NCBI RefSeq assembly: GCF_036226745.1
Contig: NZ_CP109013.1
Span: 5,766,001 to 5,830,000, forward strand
Direction of reading: 5' to 3'
DNA: 64,000 nucleotides
Origin: Streptomyces sp. NBC_00683
GTDB lineage: Bacteria > Actinomycetota > Actinomycetes > Streptomycetales > Streptomycetaceae
Each line of letters begins with the position of its first letter. Within the stretch, counting starts at the first letter, position 1. Below the pieces are notes generated by a model. The model was not told the DNA's origin and ran no database searches. It saw nothing but the letters and a program-made list of their open reading frames with translations. Of the stretch, positions 35,608 through 46,968 are shown one piece after another. The translations under genes were made by a program, and so were the position numbers.

Positions 35608-37482
35608 GTGCCCGCGACTCCTACCAACGTGCCCGAGCCGAGCCGTACCGACCCGGCACTGATCCGCAACTTCTGCATCATCGCGCACATCGACCACGGC
35701 AAGTCGACGCTTGCCGACCGGATGCTCCAGCTGACGGGCGTGGTCGACGTGCGGCAGATGCGCGCTCAGTACCTCGACCGGATGGATATCGAGCGCGAGC
35801 GCGGCATCACGATCAAGTCCCAGGCGGTACGTCTGCCGTGGGCACCGACCACGGGCGGGGGCACGGGCACCACCCATGTCCTCAACATGATCGACACCCC
35901 GGGGCACGTGGACTTCACCTACGAGGTCTCCCGCTCGCTCGCCGCCTGCGAGGGCACGGTTCTCCTGGTGGACGCGGCGCAGGGCATCGAGGCCCAGACG
36001 CTCGCCAACCTCTACCTCGCGATGGAGAACGACCTCACCATCGTCCCGGTGCTCAACAAGATCGACCTGCCGGCCGCGCAGCCGGAGAAGTTCTCCGAGG
36101 AGCTGGCCAACCTCATCGGCTGCCAGCCGGAGGACGTACTGAAGGTGTCCGCGAAGACCGGTGTCGGTGTGGACGCCCTGCTCGACCGGGTGGTCAGGGA
36201 CGTCCCCGCCCCCGTCGGCCAGGCGGACGAGGCGGCCCGCGCGATGATCTTCGACTCCGTCTACGACCCCTACCGGGGTGTCGTCACCTACGTCCGTGTC
36301 ATCGACGGTCAGCTCAACAAGCGCGAGCGCATCCGGATGATGTCCACGGGCGCCACCCACGAACTGCTGGAGATCGGTGTCTCGTCCCCGGAGATGACCC
36401 CGGCCGACGGCATCGGTGTGGGCGAAGTGGGTTACATCATCACCGGGGTGAAGGACGTCCGGCAGTCCAAGGTCGGTGACACGATCACTTCCCTGCACAA
36501 CGGGGCGACCGTGGCGCTGGGCGGCTACAAGGACCCCAAGCCGATGGTGTTCTCGGGCCTGTACCCTCTCGACGGTTCCGACTACCCGGACCTGCGCGAG
36601 GCCCTCGACAAGCTCCAGCTCAACGACGCCGCCCTGGTCTACGAGCCGGAGACCTCCGCGGCACTCGGCTTCGGCTTCCGCGTCGGCTTCCTCGGCCTGC
36701 TGCACCTGGACGTGGTCCGCGAGCGGCTCGAGCGCGAGTTCGGTCTGGAGCTCATCGCCACCGCCCCCAACGTGGTCTACCGCGTCGAGATGGAGGACGG
36801 CACCGAGCACACCGTCACCAACCCGAGCGAATTCCCCGAGGGCAAGATCGACAAGGTGCACGAGCCGGTCGTCCGGGCCACGGTCCTGGCGCCCAGCGAG
36901 TTCATCGGCGCGATCATGGAGCTGTGCCAGCAGCGCCGCGGCACCCTCCTCGGCATGGACTACCTCTCCGAGGACCGGGTCGAGATCCGCTACACCCTGC
37001 CGCTCGCCGAGATCGTCTTCGACTTCTTCGACCAGCTGAAGTCGAAGACCCGTGGCTACGCCTCCCTCGACTACGAGCCCACCGGCGAGCAGTCCGCCCA
37101 GCTCGTCAAGGTCGACATCCTGCTGCACGGCGACAAGGTCGACGCGTTCTCCGCGGTCACGCACAAGGACAAGGCGTACGCGTACGGCGTGCGGCTCGTC
37201 GCCAAGCTGCAGAAGCTCATTCCCCGGCAGAACTTCGAGGTGCCGATCCAGGCGGCCATCGGTTCCCGGGTCATCGCCCGTGAGACCGTCCGCGCCATCC
37301 GCAAGGACGTTCTCGCCAAGTGCTACGGCGGTGACATCTCCCGTAAGCGGAAGCTGCTGGAGAAGCAGAAGGAAGGCAAGAAGCGGATGAAGATGGTCGG
37401 CAACGTGGAGGTGCCGCAGGACGCGTTCATCTCCGTCCTGTCGACCGACGAGTCGGCCGGCGAGGGCAAGGCCAAGAAGTAG
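35608..37482 (+). CDS. lepA: Elongation factor 4 (LepA) GTPase
   Basis: A ribosome-associated translational GTPase, 624 residues. The G1 loop AHIDHGKST, the switch region [13 protein letters not shown]3 DTPGHVDF and G4 NKIDLP are all present, followed by EF-G-like domains II, III and V and the LepA-specific C-terminal domain ending in [16 protein letters not shown]. The GTG start has CAGGA 7 nt upstream. Domain IV of EF-G is absent, as expected. A strong terminator follows. Confidence 0.96.
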   Translation: MPATPTNVPEPSRTDPALIRNFCIIAHIDHGKSTLADRMLQLTGVVDVRQMRAQYLDRMDIERERGITIKSQAVRLPWAPTTGGGTGTTHVLNMIDTPGHVDFTYEVSRSLAACEGTVLLVDAAQGIEAQTLANLYLAMENDLTIVPVLNKIDLPAAQPEKFSEELANLIGCQPEDVLKVSAKTGVGVDALLDRVVRDVPAPVGQADEAARAMIFDSVYDPYRGVVTYVRVIDGQLNKRERIRMMSTGATHELLEIGVSSPEMTPADGIGVGEVGYIITGVKDVRQSKVGDTITSLHNGATVALGGYKDPKPMVFSGLYPLDGSDYPDLREALDKLQLNDAALVYEPETSAALGFGFRVGFLGLLHLDVVRERLEREFGLELIATAPNVVYRVEMEDGTEHTVTNPSEFPEGKIDKVHEPVVRATVLAPSEFIGAIMELCQQRRGTLLGMDYLSEDRVEIRYTLPLAEIVFDFFDQLKSKTRGYASLDYEPTGEQSAQLVKVDILLHGDKVDAFSAVTHKDKAYAYGVRLVAKLQKLIPRQNFEVPIQAAIGSRVIARETVRAIRKDVLAKCYGGDISRKRKLLEKQKEGKKRMKMVGNVEVPQDAFISVLSTDESAGEGKAKK

Positions 37483-37522
37483 AGCCGCCCTCCGCTCCTG
37501 GAATCTACCCGGGAGTAGCCCG

Positions 37523-37564
37523 ACGGGCCCCCGTGCCGCAGACGCCTGCGGCACGGGGGCCCGT
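37523..37564 (+). terminator. Perfect terminator hairpin after lepA
   Basis: A 19-bp perfect stem: ACGGGCCCCCGTGCCGCAG (37523-37541) and its complement (37546-37564) enclose a 4-nt loop (ACGC). Confidence 0.85.
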
Positions 37565-37636
37565 TCGTTATGAAGCGGCGGCCTGTTGCCTCTTACGCCA
37601 TGGACCTGCGCGCTCTACTCTGATCACCACCCGTTA

Positions 37637-37652
37637 GTTACTCACCAGTTAA
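37637..37652 (+). promoter_or_regulatory. AT-richer quasi-palindrome upstream of the acyl-CoA ligase
   Basis: GTTACTCACCAGTTAA contains TNACT and AGTNA half-sites around a CACC core. This AT-rich element stands out and resembles operators of TetR-type fatty-acid regulators. No regulator gene is adjacent. Confidence 0.3.
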
Positions 37653-37765
37653 ACAAGCAGGTCGAGCGGGAACGAGAAGCAGGAACAGCAGGCAGCCGCC
37701 CCCCAGCATCCAGCACCATTACCCCAGCAGCCGGTCGTAGCAATGCCGCAGGCCCGGAGGACGTC

Positions 37766-39655
<1,890 letters not shown>

Positions 39656-39710
39656 CGGCCGAGGAGCGGCTCAGGGCGGGGCCGGTGGGCGACGGCCCCC
39701 GGACAGGCCC

Positions 39711-39752
39711 GGACGGGGCCGGCGGGTGCGGAAGCACCCGCCGGCCCCGTCC
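39711..39752 (+). terminator. Terminator after the acyl-CoA ligase
   Basis: A 19-bp perfect stem (39711-39729 with 39734-39752) closes a GGAA tetraloop. Confidence 0.85.
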
Positions 39753-39877
39753 CGCTGTCCAGCTTGTTTCCGTTCGGCACAGCCCACTTCGGTCACTCGG
39801 TGCTTATGGACACGGTCGGTCTGTCACTCTGTCGTACACGTCAGCGGTGTATCGCGAGAACTGTCAGGAGCCGCACC

Positions 39878-41767
39878 GTGGGACCCATTCCCTTGCAGCG
39901 GGACATTGTTCACCGTCCCGGTACCGTCGTCGCCGGTCAGGGCGGCGACCCCCGCATGGTTGCCCGTACCAGCCTGCCCGGAATCCCGCTGGCCCCCTCG
40001 GCGGCCCGCAGGTTCGTCCGAGCCGCGCTCGCCGACTGGACCGCGCTCGGGCTGCCCGCCGCCGGGGGATTCAGCGACCGGGTCACCGACGACGCCGTGA
40101 CCGTGGCCAACGAGCTCGTCACCAACGCGGTCGTGCACGCCGGTACGGCGGTCGAGCTGCTCTTCAGGCTGGAGGACGCGGCCGGGGCCGAGCCGGCCGG
40201 CCTGGTGCTGGAGATCACCGACCACCATCCCGCCCGCTCGGTGCGCGACGGCGAGACGGAACGGCCCGATCCGTCCGAGTACGGCAGGGGACTGCAGCTG
40301 GTCGCCACCCTCGCCGAATCCTGGGGCATCACCTACCGCACCGGCATCAAGACCGTGTGGGCGCGGCTGACCGCCGACGACTGGGAGGCGCTGCCCGAGC
40401 CCTCGTCGTCCGAGGAGGCCGCCCGCCGTCGCGGGCTGCGTGCCGGGGAGATCCTCGCCCCCGCGTCCGGGCGGGCCGAACGCGACGACGCGGGCTGGGC
40501 CGGACGCGGTGCGCTCTCCTTCCTCGCCGAGGCCTCCGACCTGCTCGCGGGCCAGCTCGACGAGGACCTCGTGGCGTCGATAGCGGGGCAGTTGCTCGTG
40601 CCCAGGCTCGCCGACTGGTGCGCGATCTGGCTGGAGAGCGAAGGCGGCGGGCACGCGGCCGTACCACGGCTCGCCGGGGTCTGGCACAGCGACGAGGGCG
40701 GGAGCGAGCTCCTGCGCCCGATGCTGGAGAAGGAGCCGCTGCGGTTATCCGGCAGCGTGGGCACCGGCCCCGTACCCATCCCGTGGCCCGGTGACCCGGC
40801 GGGCGAGGGCGGGGCCGCGCTCGCGCACCGCATCACCGCGGGCGGCCGCACGCTGGGCGCCGTGCTCGTGGGCCGGAAGGGCGTCGCGCTCGTACCCGAC
40901 GAGGTCGCCGCACTCATCGCGGACTTCGTACGCCGTGTCGGCCTCGCCGTGGGCGCCGCCCGCGCCTACACCCGGCAGGCCACCATCAGCCGCATCCTGC
41001 AGCGCGGCCTGCTGCCCAGCAAGGTCGCGGAGATACCCGGTGTCACCAGCGCACTGGTCTACGAGCCCAGTGACGACGGCGTCGTCGGCGGCGACTTCTA
41101 CGACCTCTTCCCGTGCCCCGGAGGCCGCTGGTGCTTCGTACTCGGGGACGTGCAGGGCAGCGGTCCCGAGGCCGCCGTCGTCACGGGTCTCGCCCGGCCC
41201 TGGCTGCGGCTGCTGTCCAGAGAGGGCTTCCGCGTCGGCGAGGTCCTCGACCGGCTCAACCGGCTCCTCCTCGACGACGCGATGGAGGCGGCCGAGGCGG
41301 CCGCCCTGATGGTCGCGGCGGCGGGCGGGCAGCAGATCCAGGACGGCACCCAGTCCCGCTTCCTCTCCTTGCTGTACGGCGACATCGTGCCCCTCCCGGA
41401 CGGCGGCGTGCGCTGCACCGTGGCCAGTGCCGGCCACCCCCTCCCGCTGCTGCTCCGCCCGGACGGATCCGTCACCACGGCCGCCGAGTCGCAGGTCCTG
41501 CTCGGGGTGGTCGAGGATGTGGCGTACGAGAGCCAGAGCTTCGACCTGGAACCGGGTGACAGCCTCCTCTGCGTCACCGACGGGGTGACCGAGAGGCGTT
41601 CCGGGCGGCTGATGTTCGATGACGGCGACGGGCTCGCCCACGCCCTGGCCGGCTGCGCCGGACTTTCGGCCGACGGGATCGCCGACCGGATAAAGCACGC
41701 CGTCCACGCCTTCGCCGAGCGCCCGCCCGACGACGACCTGGCCCTGCTCGTCCTCCAGGTCGGCTGA
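39878..41767 (+). CDS. ATPase (RsbW-like) / GAF / SpoIIE-type PP2C phosphatase fusion protein
   Basis: A 629-residue signalling protein. Residues about 30-155 are a histidine-kinase-like ATPase of the anti-sigma type (ANELVTNAVVHAG, EITDHHPARS, GRGLQLVATLAESWG). Residues about 190-370 form a GAF-like sensor. Residues about 385-629 are a SpoIIE/RsbU serine phosphatase (VVGGDFYDLF, LGDVQGSGPEAA, VTDGVTERR, DDDLALLVLQ) with the metal-binding Asp residues in place. Such proteins control anti-sigma antagonists. Codon 290 (40745-40747) is TTA, so translation may require bldA tRNA. GTG 39878 has AGGAG 8 nt upstream. No anti-sigma antagonist gene is adjacent. Confidence 0.85.
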   Translation: MGPIPLQRDIVHRPGTVVAGQGGDPRMVARTSLPGIPLAPSAARRFVRAALADWTALGLPAAGGFSDRVTDDAVTVANELVTNAVVHAGTAVELLFRLEDAAGAEPAGLVLEITDHHPARSVRDGETERPDPSEYGRGLQLVATLAESWGITYRTGIKTVWARLTADDWEALPEPSSSEEAARRRGLRAGEILAPASGRAERDDAGWAGRGALSFLAEASDLLAGQLDEDLVASIAGQLLVPRLADWCAIWLESEGGGHAAVPRLAGVWHSDEGGSELLRPMLEKEPLRLSGSVGTGPVPIPWPGDPAGEGGAALAHRITAGGRTLGAVLVGRKGVALVPDEVAALIADFVRRVGLAVGAARAYTRQATISRILQRGLLPSKVAEIPGVTSALVYEPSDDGVVGGDFYDLFPCPGGRWCFVLGDVQGSGPEAAVVTGLARPWLRLLSREGFRVGEVLDRLNRLLLDDAMEAAEAAALMVAAAGGQQIQDGTQSRFLSLLYGDIVPLPDGGVRCTVASAGHPLPLLLRPDGSVTTAAESQVLLGVVEDVAYESQSFDLEPGDSLLCVTDGVTERRSGRLMFDDGDGLAHALAGCAGLSADGIADRIKHAVHAFAERPPDDDLALLVLQVG

Positions 41768-41815
41768 GAAGGAGCGTGGACGGGGAAGGTCCGGCGGCGA
41801 GCGACAATGGACGGT

Positions 41816-43048
41816 ATGCCTTCCGTACTGCCCGATGGTGAGCCCGTGCCCGACGACGGAGCGCTGCCCCGTCATGCCCTGGAAGGCGCCGCCGACCGGC
41901 CGCTCGGCTTCTACCTGCATGTGCCCTACTGCGCCACCCGCTGCGGCTACTGCGACTTCAACACCTACACCGCGACCGAGCTGCGCGGCTCCGGAGGGGC
42001 ACTGGCCTCCCGGGACAACTACGCGGCGCACCTGATCGAGGAGGTGCGCCAGGCCCGCAAGGTGCTCGGCGACGACCCCCGCCCGGTCCGTACGGTCTTC
42101 GTCGGCGGTGGTACGCCCACCCTGCTGCCCGCCGCGGACCTCGTCCGGATGCTCGGGGCGATCCGTGAGGAGTTCGGGCTCGCGGACGACGCCGAGATCA
42201 CCACGGAGGCCAATCCGGAGTCCGTCGATCCGGCGTACCTGACGGCGCTCCGGGAAGGCGGCTTCAACCGTGTCTCCTTCGGGATGCAGAGCGCCCGGCA
42301 GCACGTCCTGAAGATCCTGGACCGCACCCACACGCCCGGCAGGCCCGAGGCCTGTGTCGCCGAGGCGCGCGAGGCCGGCTTCGAGCACGTCAACCTCGAC
42401 CTCATCTACGGCACCCCGGGGGAGTCCGACGACGACTGGCGGGCGTCCCTCGACGCGGCGATCGGCGCGGGCCCCGACCATGTGTCGGCCTATGCGCTGA
42501 TCGTCGAGGAGGGCACCCAGCTGGCCCGCCGGATCAAGCGCGGCGAGATCCCGATGACCGACGACGACGCCCACGCCGACCGCTACCTGATCGCCGACGA
42601 GGCGATGGCCGCGGCGGGCTTCTCCTGGTACGAGGTGTCGAACTGGTCCAGGACGCCCGAGGGACGCTGCCTGCACAACGAGCTGTACTGGCGAGGCGCC
42701 GACTGGTGGGGCGCCGGACCCGGAGCGCACAGCCACGTGGGCGGGGTGCGCTGGTGGAACGTCAAGCATCCCGGGGCGTACGCGCAGGCCCTGGCCGAGG
42801 GCCGCTCGCCCGGTGCCGGGCGCGAGGTCCTGGCCGACGAGGACCGGCGGGTCGAGCGCATCCTGCTCGAACTCAGGCTCGTCGAGGGATGCCCGCTGTC
42901 CCTGCTGGCGCCCGCCGGGCTCGCCGCGGCCGGCCGGGCCGTCACGGACGGGCTGCTGGAGCCCGCCCCGTACCGGGAGGGCCGGGCGGTCCTCACGCTG
43001 CGCGGGCGCCTGCTGGCGGACGCCGTGGTGCGCGACCTGGTGGACTGA
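41816..43048 (+). CDS. hemW: Radical SAM heme chaperone HemW (coproporphyrinogen III oxidase-like)
   Basis: A 410-residue radical SAM protein. The 4Fe-4S cysteines are C39, C43 and C46 (YCATRCGYCDF); GGGTPTLL, EANPES, and the HemW-type region LHNELYWRGADWWGAGPGAHS are visible. HemW carries heme to target proteins and does not oxidise coproporphyrinogen, although it is often annotated as HemN. I use ATG 41816; a second ATG is at 41807. GACAAT lies 7 nt before 41816 and no ribosome-binding site is present, so initiation may be leaderless. Converges on the next gene with 16 nt between. Confidence 0.9.
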   Translation: MPSVLPDGEPVPDDGALPRHALEGAADRPLGFYLHVPYCATRCGYCDFNTYTATELRGSGGALASRDNYAAHLIEEVRQARKVLGDDPRPVRTVFVGGGTPTLLPAADLVRMLGAIREEFGLADDAEITTEANPESVDPAYLTALREGGFNRVSFGMQSARQHVLKILDRTHTPGRPEACVAEAREAGFEHVNLDLIYGTPGESDDDWRASLDAAIGAGPDHVSAYALIVEEGTQLARRIKRGEIPMTDDDAHADRYLIADEAMAAAGFSWYEVSNWSRTPEGRCLHNELYWRGADWWGAGPGAHSHVGGVRWWNVKHPGAYAQALAEGRSPGAGREVLADEDRRVERILLELRLVEGCPLSLLAPAGLAAAGRAVTDGLLEPAPYREGRAVLTLRGRLLADAVVRDLVD

Positions 43049-43064
43049 GCTCCCGAGCCCCCGG

Positions 43065-45977
43065 TCACCTCACCCGGCAGTCCTTGCGGGTGAGGACCGC
43101 CGGGTCACCCGTTGCCCGGCCGCACACGATGCGGATCTCGGCATCCGGCCCCGGACGCGTGACCTTCATGATGTTCAACCCGTGCACCTTCTGGGCGGCG
43201 TAGGGGATCGTCCCGCGGAAGGTGACGGTCCCGGTCGGCATGTCGTGGAGGGCGACCGAGTACAGCGTGGCCCAGGTCTCCGCCGCGCTCCGCGGGTTGT
43301 CGCTGCGGGTCGCGGCCGCGTAGAGGGCCACCGTCGCCTGGTAGGAGATGACGGTCTGGCCGCTGGCATACAGCTTGTCCTCGTACGGCGGGCGGCCCTT
43401 CGGCAGCGGTTCCAGCCGCTTCCCTTCGGGGAGCAGCGATTCCAGGGACCTGCGGGAGTCCTCGTAGAACGTCCGGCCACCGCCCCGGCTCATGGGCGCC
43501 GTCGAGCCGTAGTAGAGCGTCACCTTCTCGGCGAGTTTCGTCGCGTCGTCGAAGCGCGCCTTCGTCAGATCGTCCCCGGTGAAGACCGTGATGGCCTTCT
43601 CCGAGCAGCCGCTGGTCTGCCCGAGGCCGGACATCAGGGTGTTGACGTCCTCGACCCGGCCGGCGAAGTACAGGGCGTCGGGGACCCGGTCCCCGCCGCA
43701 GATGCGCTGCAGGGGGCCGTCGAGGTTCGCGGAGCCGCCGTCCTTGGAGAGGGAGTACTGGGTGCCGTCGTCGTCGCTGTCCGCCGGGAGCGTGAAGCCG
43801 GACGTCTCCAGCATCTCCTTGCCCACCCGGCGCTGCTCGGTCGTGTAGCGGTCCTTGTCCTCGTTGCCCACTCTTCGGGACAGGACGACCGCCTGCGGAT
43901 CCTGCAGCTTGTCCGCCAGCTGGCCGGCGAGCAGGCCGAGCACGTCCGCCTGCTCCTCGTCGGTCGCGGCGAGGCCGAAGTAGTTCGGGTACTCGCGGGC
44001 CAGATCACTGTCGGAGTTGGTGGTGTTCACCACGGGCAGGCCGGCGCGCTGCAGCAGCCCGGTGGCCGCCGCGCTCTCGGTGGTGTTGCGGCCCAGGCCG
44101 ACCACGCCGACGACGGAGGGGTCCCGCCGGGCGACCTCGACGATCTTCCGGGCGGCGGTCGTCTGCCGCAGCATGTCCTGACCGCCGTTGGCCGTCAGGA
44201 CCCGGAGCTTGACGGAACGGTCCGCCGTCTCGTTGACGAACCGCTGGTGGAGAAAGACTCCGGTCAGCTCCTCCAGGCCCTTGCGGGTGTCCTCCTTGTT
44301 CCTGTCCGTGCCGGTGAGAGGGCCCGCGTAGACGATGGTGACGTGCGGTTCGCCGGGCTTTATGTCGGCGTTCTGGTCCCGTATCGCCCGCTCGATCCGC
44401 TCGAAGGTCACGCCCTCGCCCACACCGCTCAGCTCCAGGCCGTTGCCCTCGGCGAAGAGCACCTCGGGAGCCGTCGCCACCCCGATGCACTCCTTGGCGC
44501 CCTCGGGACCCGGCAGTCTGACCGCGTCCGTGTTGCGGCCGACGAGCGGGCCGTAGCAGTACGTCTCCTTCCAGTGCTCGCTCCACAGGAAGGCCCCCAG
44601 CAGCGCGCCGACCAGGACGAGGGCGACGGTCGTCCGCGACATCACCCACCACGCCCAGGTCCGGCGCACGCGCTCGGTGACGAGCTGGGCGTGCGCGTGC
44701 TCGTGGGTCAGCTGGCCGGTGGACAGGGGCAGCCGCAGCACCCAGGCCAGCGACACGGCCGCCGCGGGGGCCTGGCCCACGCTCAGGTCGTCGACCCAGC
44801 TCTCGTACCGTGCGCGGGCCCCCGACCTGGCGGCGCCGCTGTTCGCGGCGGGCTCCTGGGGCAGCGGCGGGGTGTGCCGCATGATCTGCGCGGCCGGCAG
44901 GGAGGCCAGGAGCAGCAGGGGGTCCACCTCGCTGCGCCGGGAGCGGACGTTGTTGATCGCGTTGATCAGCAGGACGCCGCCGTTGTCATGGGTGGCCGTC
45001 GGAAGGAACACCACGGGCGGGACGGTGCGCTTGCCGCGCCGCCAGTCCGGGGCGTGCGGCCGGTAGCTGTCCAGCAGGTCCTCCAGCAGTGCCTGGACCC
45101 GCAGCTCCAGATGGAACTGGCGCGCGTGCTCGACGCCCGCCCCCGCGTCGGCCACCCGCTCGGCGACAGCGGCCGCCCTGGCCCGGATCACCCGCCACGA
45201 ACGGCTCGGCGAGAACCACGACCAGCCGTCGGACGGATACGCGGTGCTGGACGCGGCCAGCGAGGACGTGGTCGCCAGCCACCGGCTGGCCCGGCGCAGC
45301 CACAGCAGCGGCGGGGCCGCCGTGGTCACCAGCCGCACGACCGCGAGGCCGAGCAGGGCGGCGGCGGCGACCAGGGCGGTCAGCAGCCAGCCGATCTCGC
45401 CGAGCAGCACACTCAGTACGGCGATGAAGACGGCGCCCAGGAACGTCTCCGGCCGGATCGACGCGCGCAGCGAGTCCCACCAGTTGTTCCGCCCCGACCG
45501 GCTCGCCCGCCAGCGCAGGCTGCCCAGCTGCTCCAGGATCCGTTCGTCGCGGTCACTGCGGGCGGAGACCCGTTCGGGCTGCCGTTCGAGGACCGTCGCG
45601 GTGGCCTGCTCGATGGCGTCCAGGAGGCGGGAGCGGGGGAAGGTGAAGGGCTTGTACTGCGAGGTGCCCCGGGTCTCCCAGGGCCGCTCGGTCAGCGCGC
45701 GCACCATGGACAGCGCCGCCTCGTACGGGGTGGCGCCGTGGTCGTCCAGCAGCTTCACGGGGACGCGGCGCAGCTGGTTCGCCCGGTGGACCTGCCGGAC
45801 GATCTGCTCGACCCTGCTGTCGATGTCGGGCCCCGCACCGGCGTCCTCGGCCTGCGCGACCACGAGGGGCATCACCGGGCGGTTGACCCGGTACTGGTCG
45901 ATCAGCTGCTGCATCAGGTGGAAGACAGCGGAGGCCGCCTCGTTCTCCGCACTGTCCCGCCACACTTCGCGCGCCAT
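43065..45977 (-). CDS. Large membrane protein with extracytoplasmic type-1 periplasmic-binding-like domain
   Basis: A 970-residue protein. Residues 1-175 are soluble and cytoplasmic, two membrane helices lie at about 178-222, a cytoplasmic linker runs to about 445, a third helix is at about 447-466, and the remaining 500 residues face outside and resemble the Leu/Ile/Val-type substrate-binding fold (HVTIVYAGPLTG, VVGVVGLGRNTTESAAATGLL, PVVNTTNSDSDLA, NYFGLAATDEEQADVLG). No ABC permease or ATPase is adjacent, so it is more likely a sensor or receptor than a transporter part. The ATG has a purine-rich GGGGAAGG upstream. Ligand and output are unknown. Confidence 0.75.
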   Translation of the reverse strand: MAREVWRDSAENEAASAVFHLMQQLIDQYRVNRPVMPLVVAQAEDAGAGPDIDSRVEQIVRQVHRANQLRRVPVKLLDDHGATPYEAALSMVRALTERPWETRGTSQYKPFTFPRSRLLDAIEQATATVLERQPERVSARSDRDERILEQLGSLRWRASRSGRNNWWDSLRASIRPETFLGAVFIAVLSVLLGEIGWLLTALVAAAALLGLAVVRLVTTAAPPLLWLRRASRWLATTSSLAASSTAYPSDGWSWFSPSRSWRVIRARAAAVAERVADAGAGVEHARQFHLELRVQALLEDLLDSYRPHAPDWRRGKRTVPPVVFLPTATHDNGGVLLINAINNVRSRRSEVDPLLLLASLPAAQIMRHTPPLPQEPAANSGAARSGARARYESWVDDLSVGQAPAAAVSLAWVLRLPLSTGQLTHEHAHAQLVTERVRRTWAWWVMSRTTVALVLVGALLGAFLWSEHWKETYCYGPLVGRNTDAVRLPGPEGAKECIGVATAPEVLFAEGNGLELSGVGEGVTFERIERAIRDQNADIKPGEPHVTIVYAGPLTGTDRNKEDTRKGLEELTGVFLHQRFVNETADRSVKLRVLTANGGQDMLRQTTAARKIVEVARRDPSVVGVVGLGRNTTESAAATGLLQRAGLPVVNTTNSDSDLAREYPNYFGLAATDEEQADVLGLLAGQLADKLQDPQAVVLSRRVGNEDKDRYTTEQRRVGKEMLETSGFTLPADSDDDGTQYSLSKDGGSANLDGPLQRICGGDRVPDALYFAGRVEDVNTLMSGLGQTSGCSEKAITVFTGDDLTKARFDDATKLAEKVTLYYGSTAPMSRGGGRTFYEDSRRSLESLLPEGKRLEPLPKGRPPYEDKLYASGQTVISYQATVALYAAATRSDNPRSAAETWATLYSVALHDMPTGTVTFRGTIPYAAQKVHGLNIMKVTRPGPDAEIRIVCGRATGDPAVLTRKDCRVR

Positions 45978-46124
45978 CCGCCCCCGGCCTTCCCCTTTTG
46001 CCTGCTGGGCCCGTCCAGCAGCACCGCACCGTCGGGCCCCTCACCTCTCAATAACCGATGGTGCGTGGGTGGCGCAGGCATTCATGGGGATCGGTACCGG
46101 ATCCTCTTCAACGGCCCCGGGACA

Positions 46125-46943
46125 TCAGGCAGGAAGGGTGACGAAGTCGATCAATTCCTCGACACGGCCCAGGAGTTGCGGCTCCAGGTCCTTGTAGGAG
46201 CTCACCTTGGAAAGAATGTGCTGCCAGGCGGCTCCCGTGTTCTCCGGCCACCCCAGCGAGCGGCAGACGCCCGTCTTCCAGTCCTGGCCCCGCGGCACGA
46301 CCGGCCACGCCGGGATCCCCACGGACGACGGCTTCACCGCCTCCCAGACATCGATGTACGGGTGCCCCACGACCAGTACGTTCCTGTCGGTGACCTCCGC
46401 GGCGATACGGGACTCCTTGGAGCCCGGCACCAGATGGTCGACCAGGACGCCGAGCCGGGCATCGGGGCCCGGGGCGAACCCGCGCACGATCGAGGGGAGG
46501 TCGTCGATGCCCTCCAGGTACTCCACGACCACGCCCTCGATGCGCAGGTCGTCCCCCCAGACCCGCTCGACCAGCTCGGCGTCGTGCCGGCCCTCCACAT
46601 AGATCCGGCCCGCCCGCGCCACCCGTGCCCGCGCCCCGGGGACGGCGACCGAGCCGGAGGCCGTACGGGCCTGCCCGGCCGGCCCGGCGGCCGCCGGGCG
46701 TACGAGGGTGACGACCCGGCCCTCCAGCAGGAAGCCGCGCGGCCCCATCGGGAACACCCGGTGCTTGCCGAAGCGGTCCTCCAGGGTGACCGTCGGCCCC
46801 TGGGCCGTCTTCTCGCACCGGATCACCGCACCGCAGAAACCGGTGGCAACCTCCTCCACGACCAGATCGGGCTCGGCGGGGACCTCGGGGACGGGAGCGG
46901 ACCGCTTCCACGGCGGGGTCAGGTCCGGCTGGTAGCTGCGCAT
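46125..46943 (-). CDS. DUF3097 family protein
   Basis: A 272-residue protein of the actinobacterial DUF3097 family, starting MRSYQPDLTPPWKRS. Segments such as IYVEGRHDAELVERVWGDDL and VEYLEGIDDLPSIV resemble TOPRIM-like or nuclease-like cores (the E-G-x-x-D pattern), and DVLVVGHPYID-like ELVVGHPYIDVWEAV follows later. Function is not established. The frame is open upstream to 47285, but that extension is antisense-like noise within the MBL gene. It lies 25 nt downstream of the MBL gene and 147 nt upstream of the receptor-like gene, all on the minus strand. Confidence 0.82.
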   Translation of the reverse strand: MRSYQPDLTPPWKRSAPVPEVPAEPDLVVEEVATGFCGAVIRCEKTAQGPTVTLEDRFGKHRVFPMGPRGFLLEGRVVTLVRPAAAGPAGQARTASGSVAVPGARARVARAGRIYVEGRHDAELVERVWGDDLRIEGVVVEYLEGIDDLPSIVRGFAPGPDARLGVLVDHLVPGSKESRIAAEVTDRNVLVVGHPYIDVWEAVKPSSVGIPAWPVVPRGQDWKTGVCRSLGWPENTGAAWQHILSKVSSYKDLEPQLLGRVEELIDFVTLPA

Positions 46944-46968
46944 GGCACGACGATAGATCGCCGGACCG

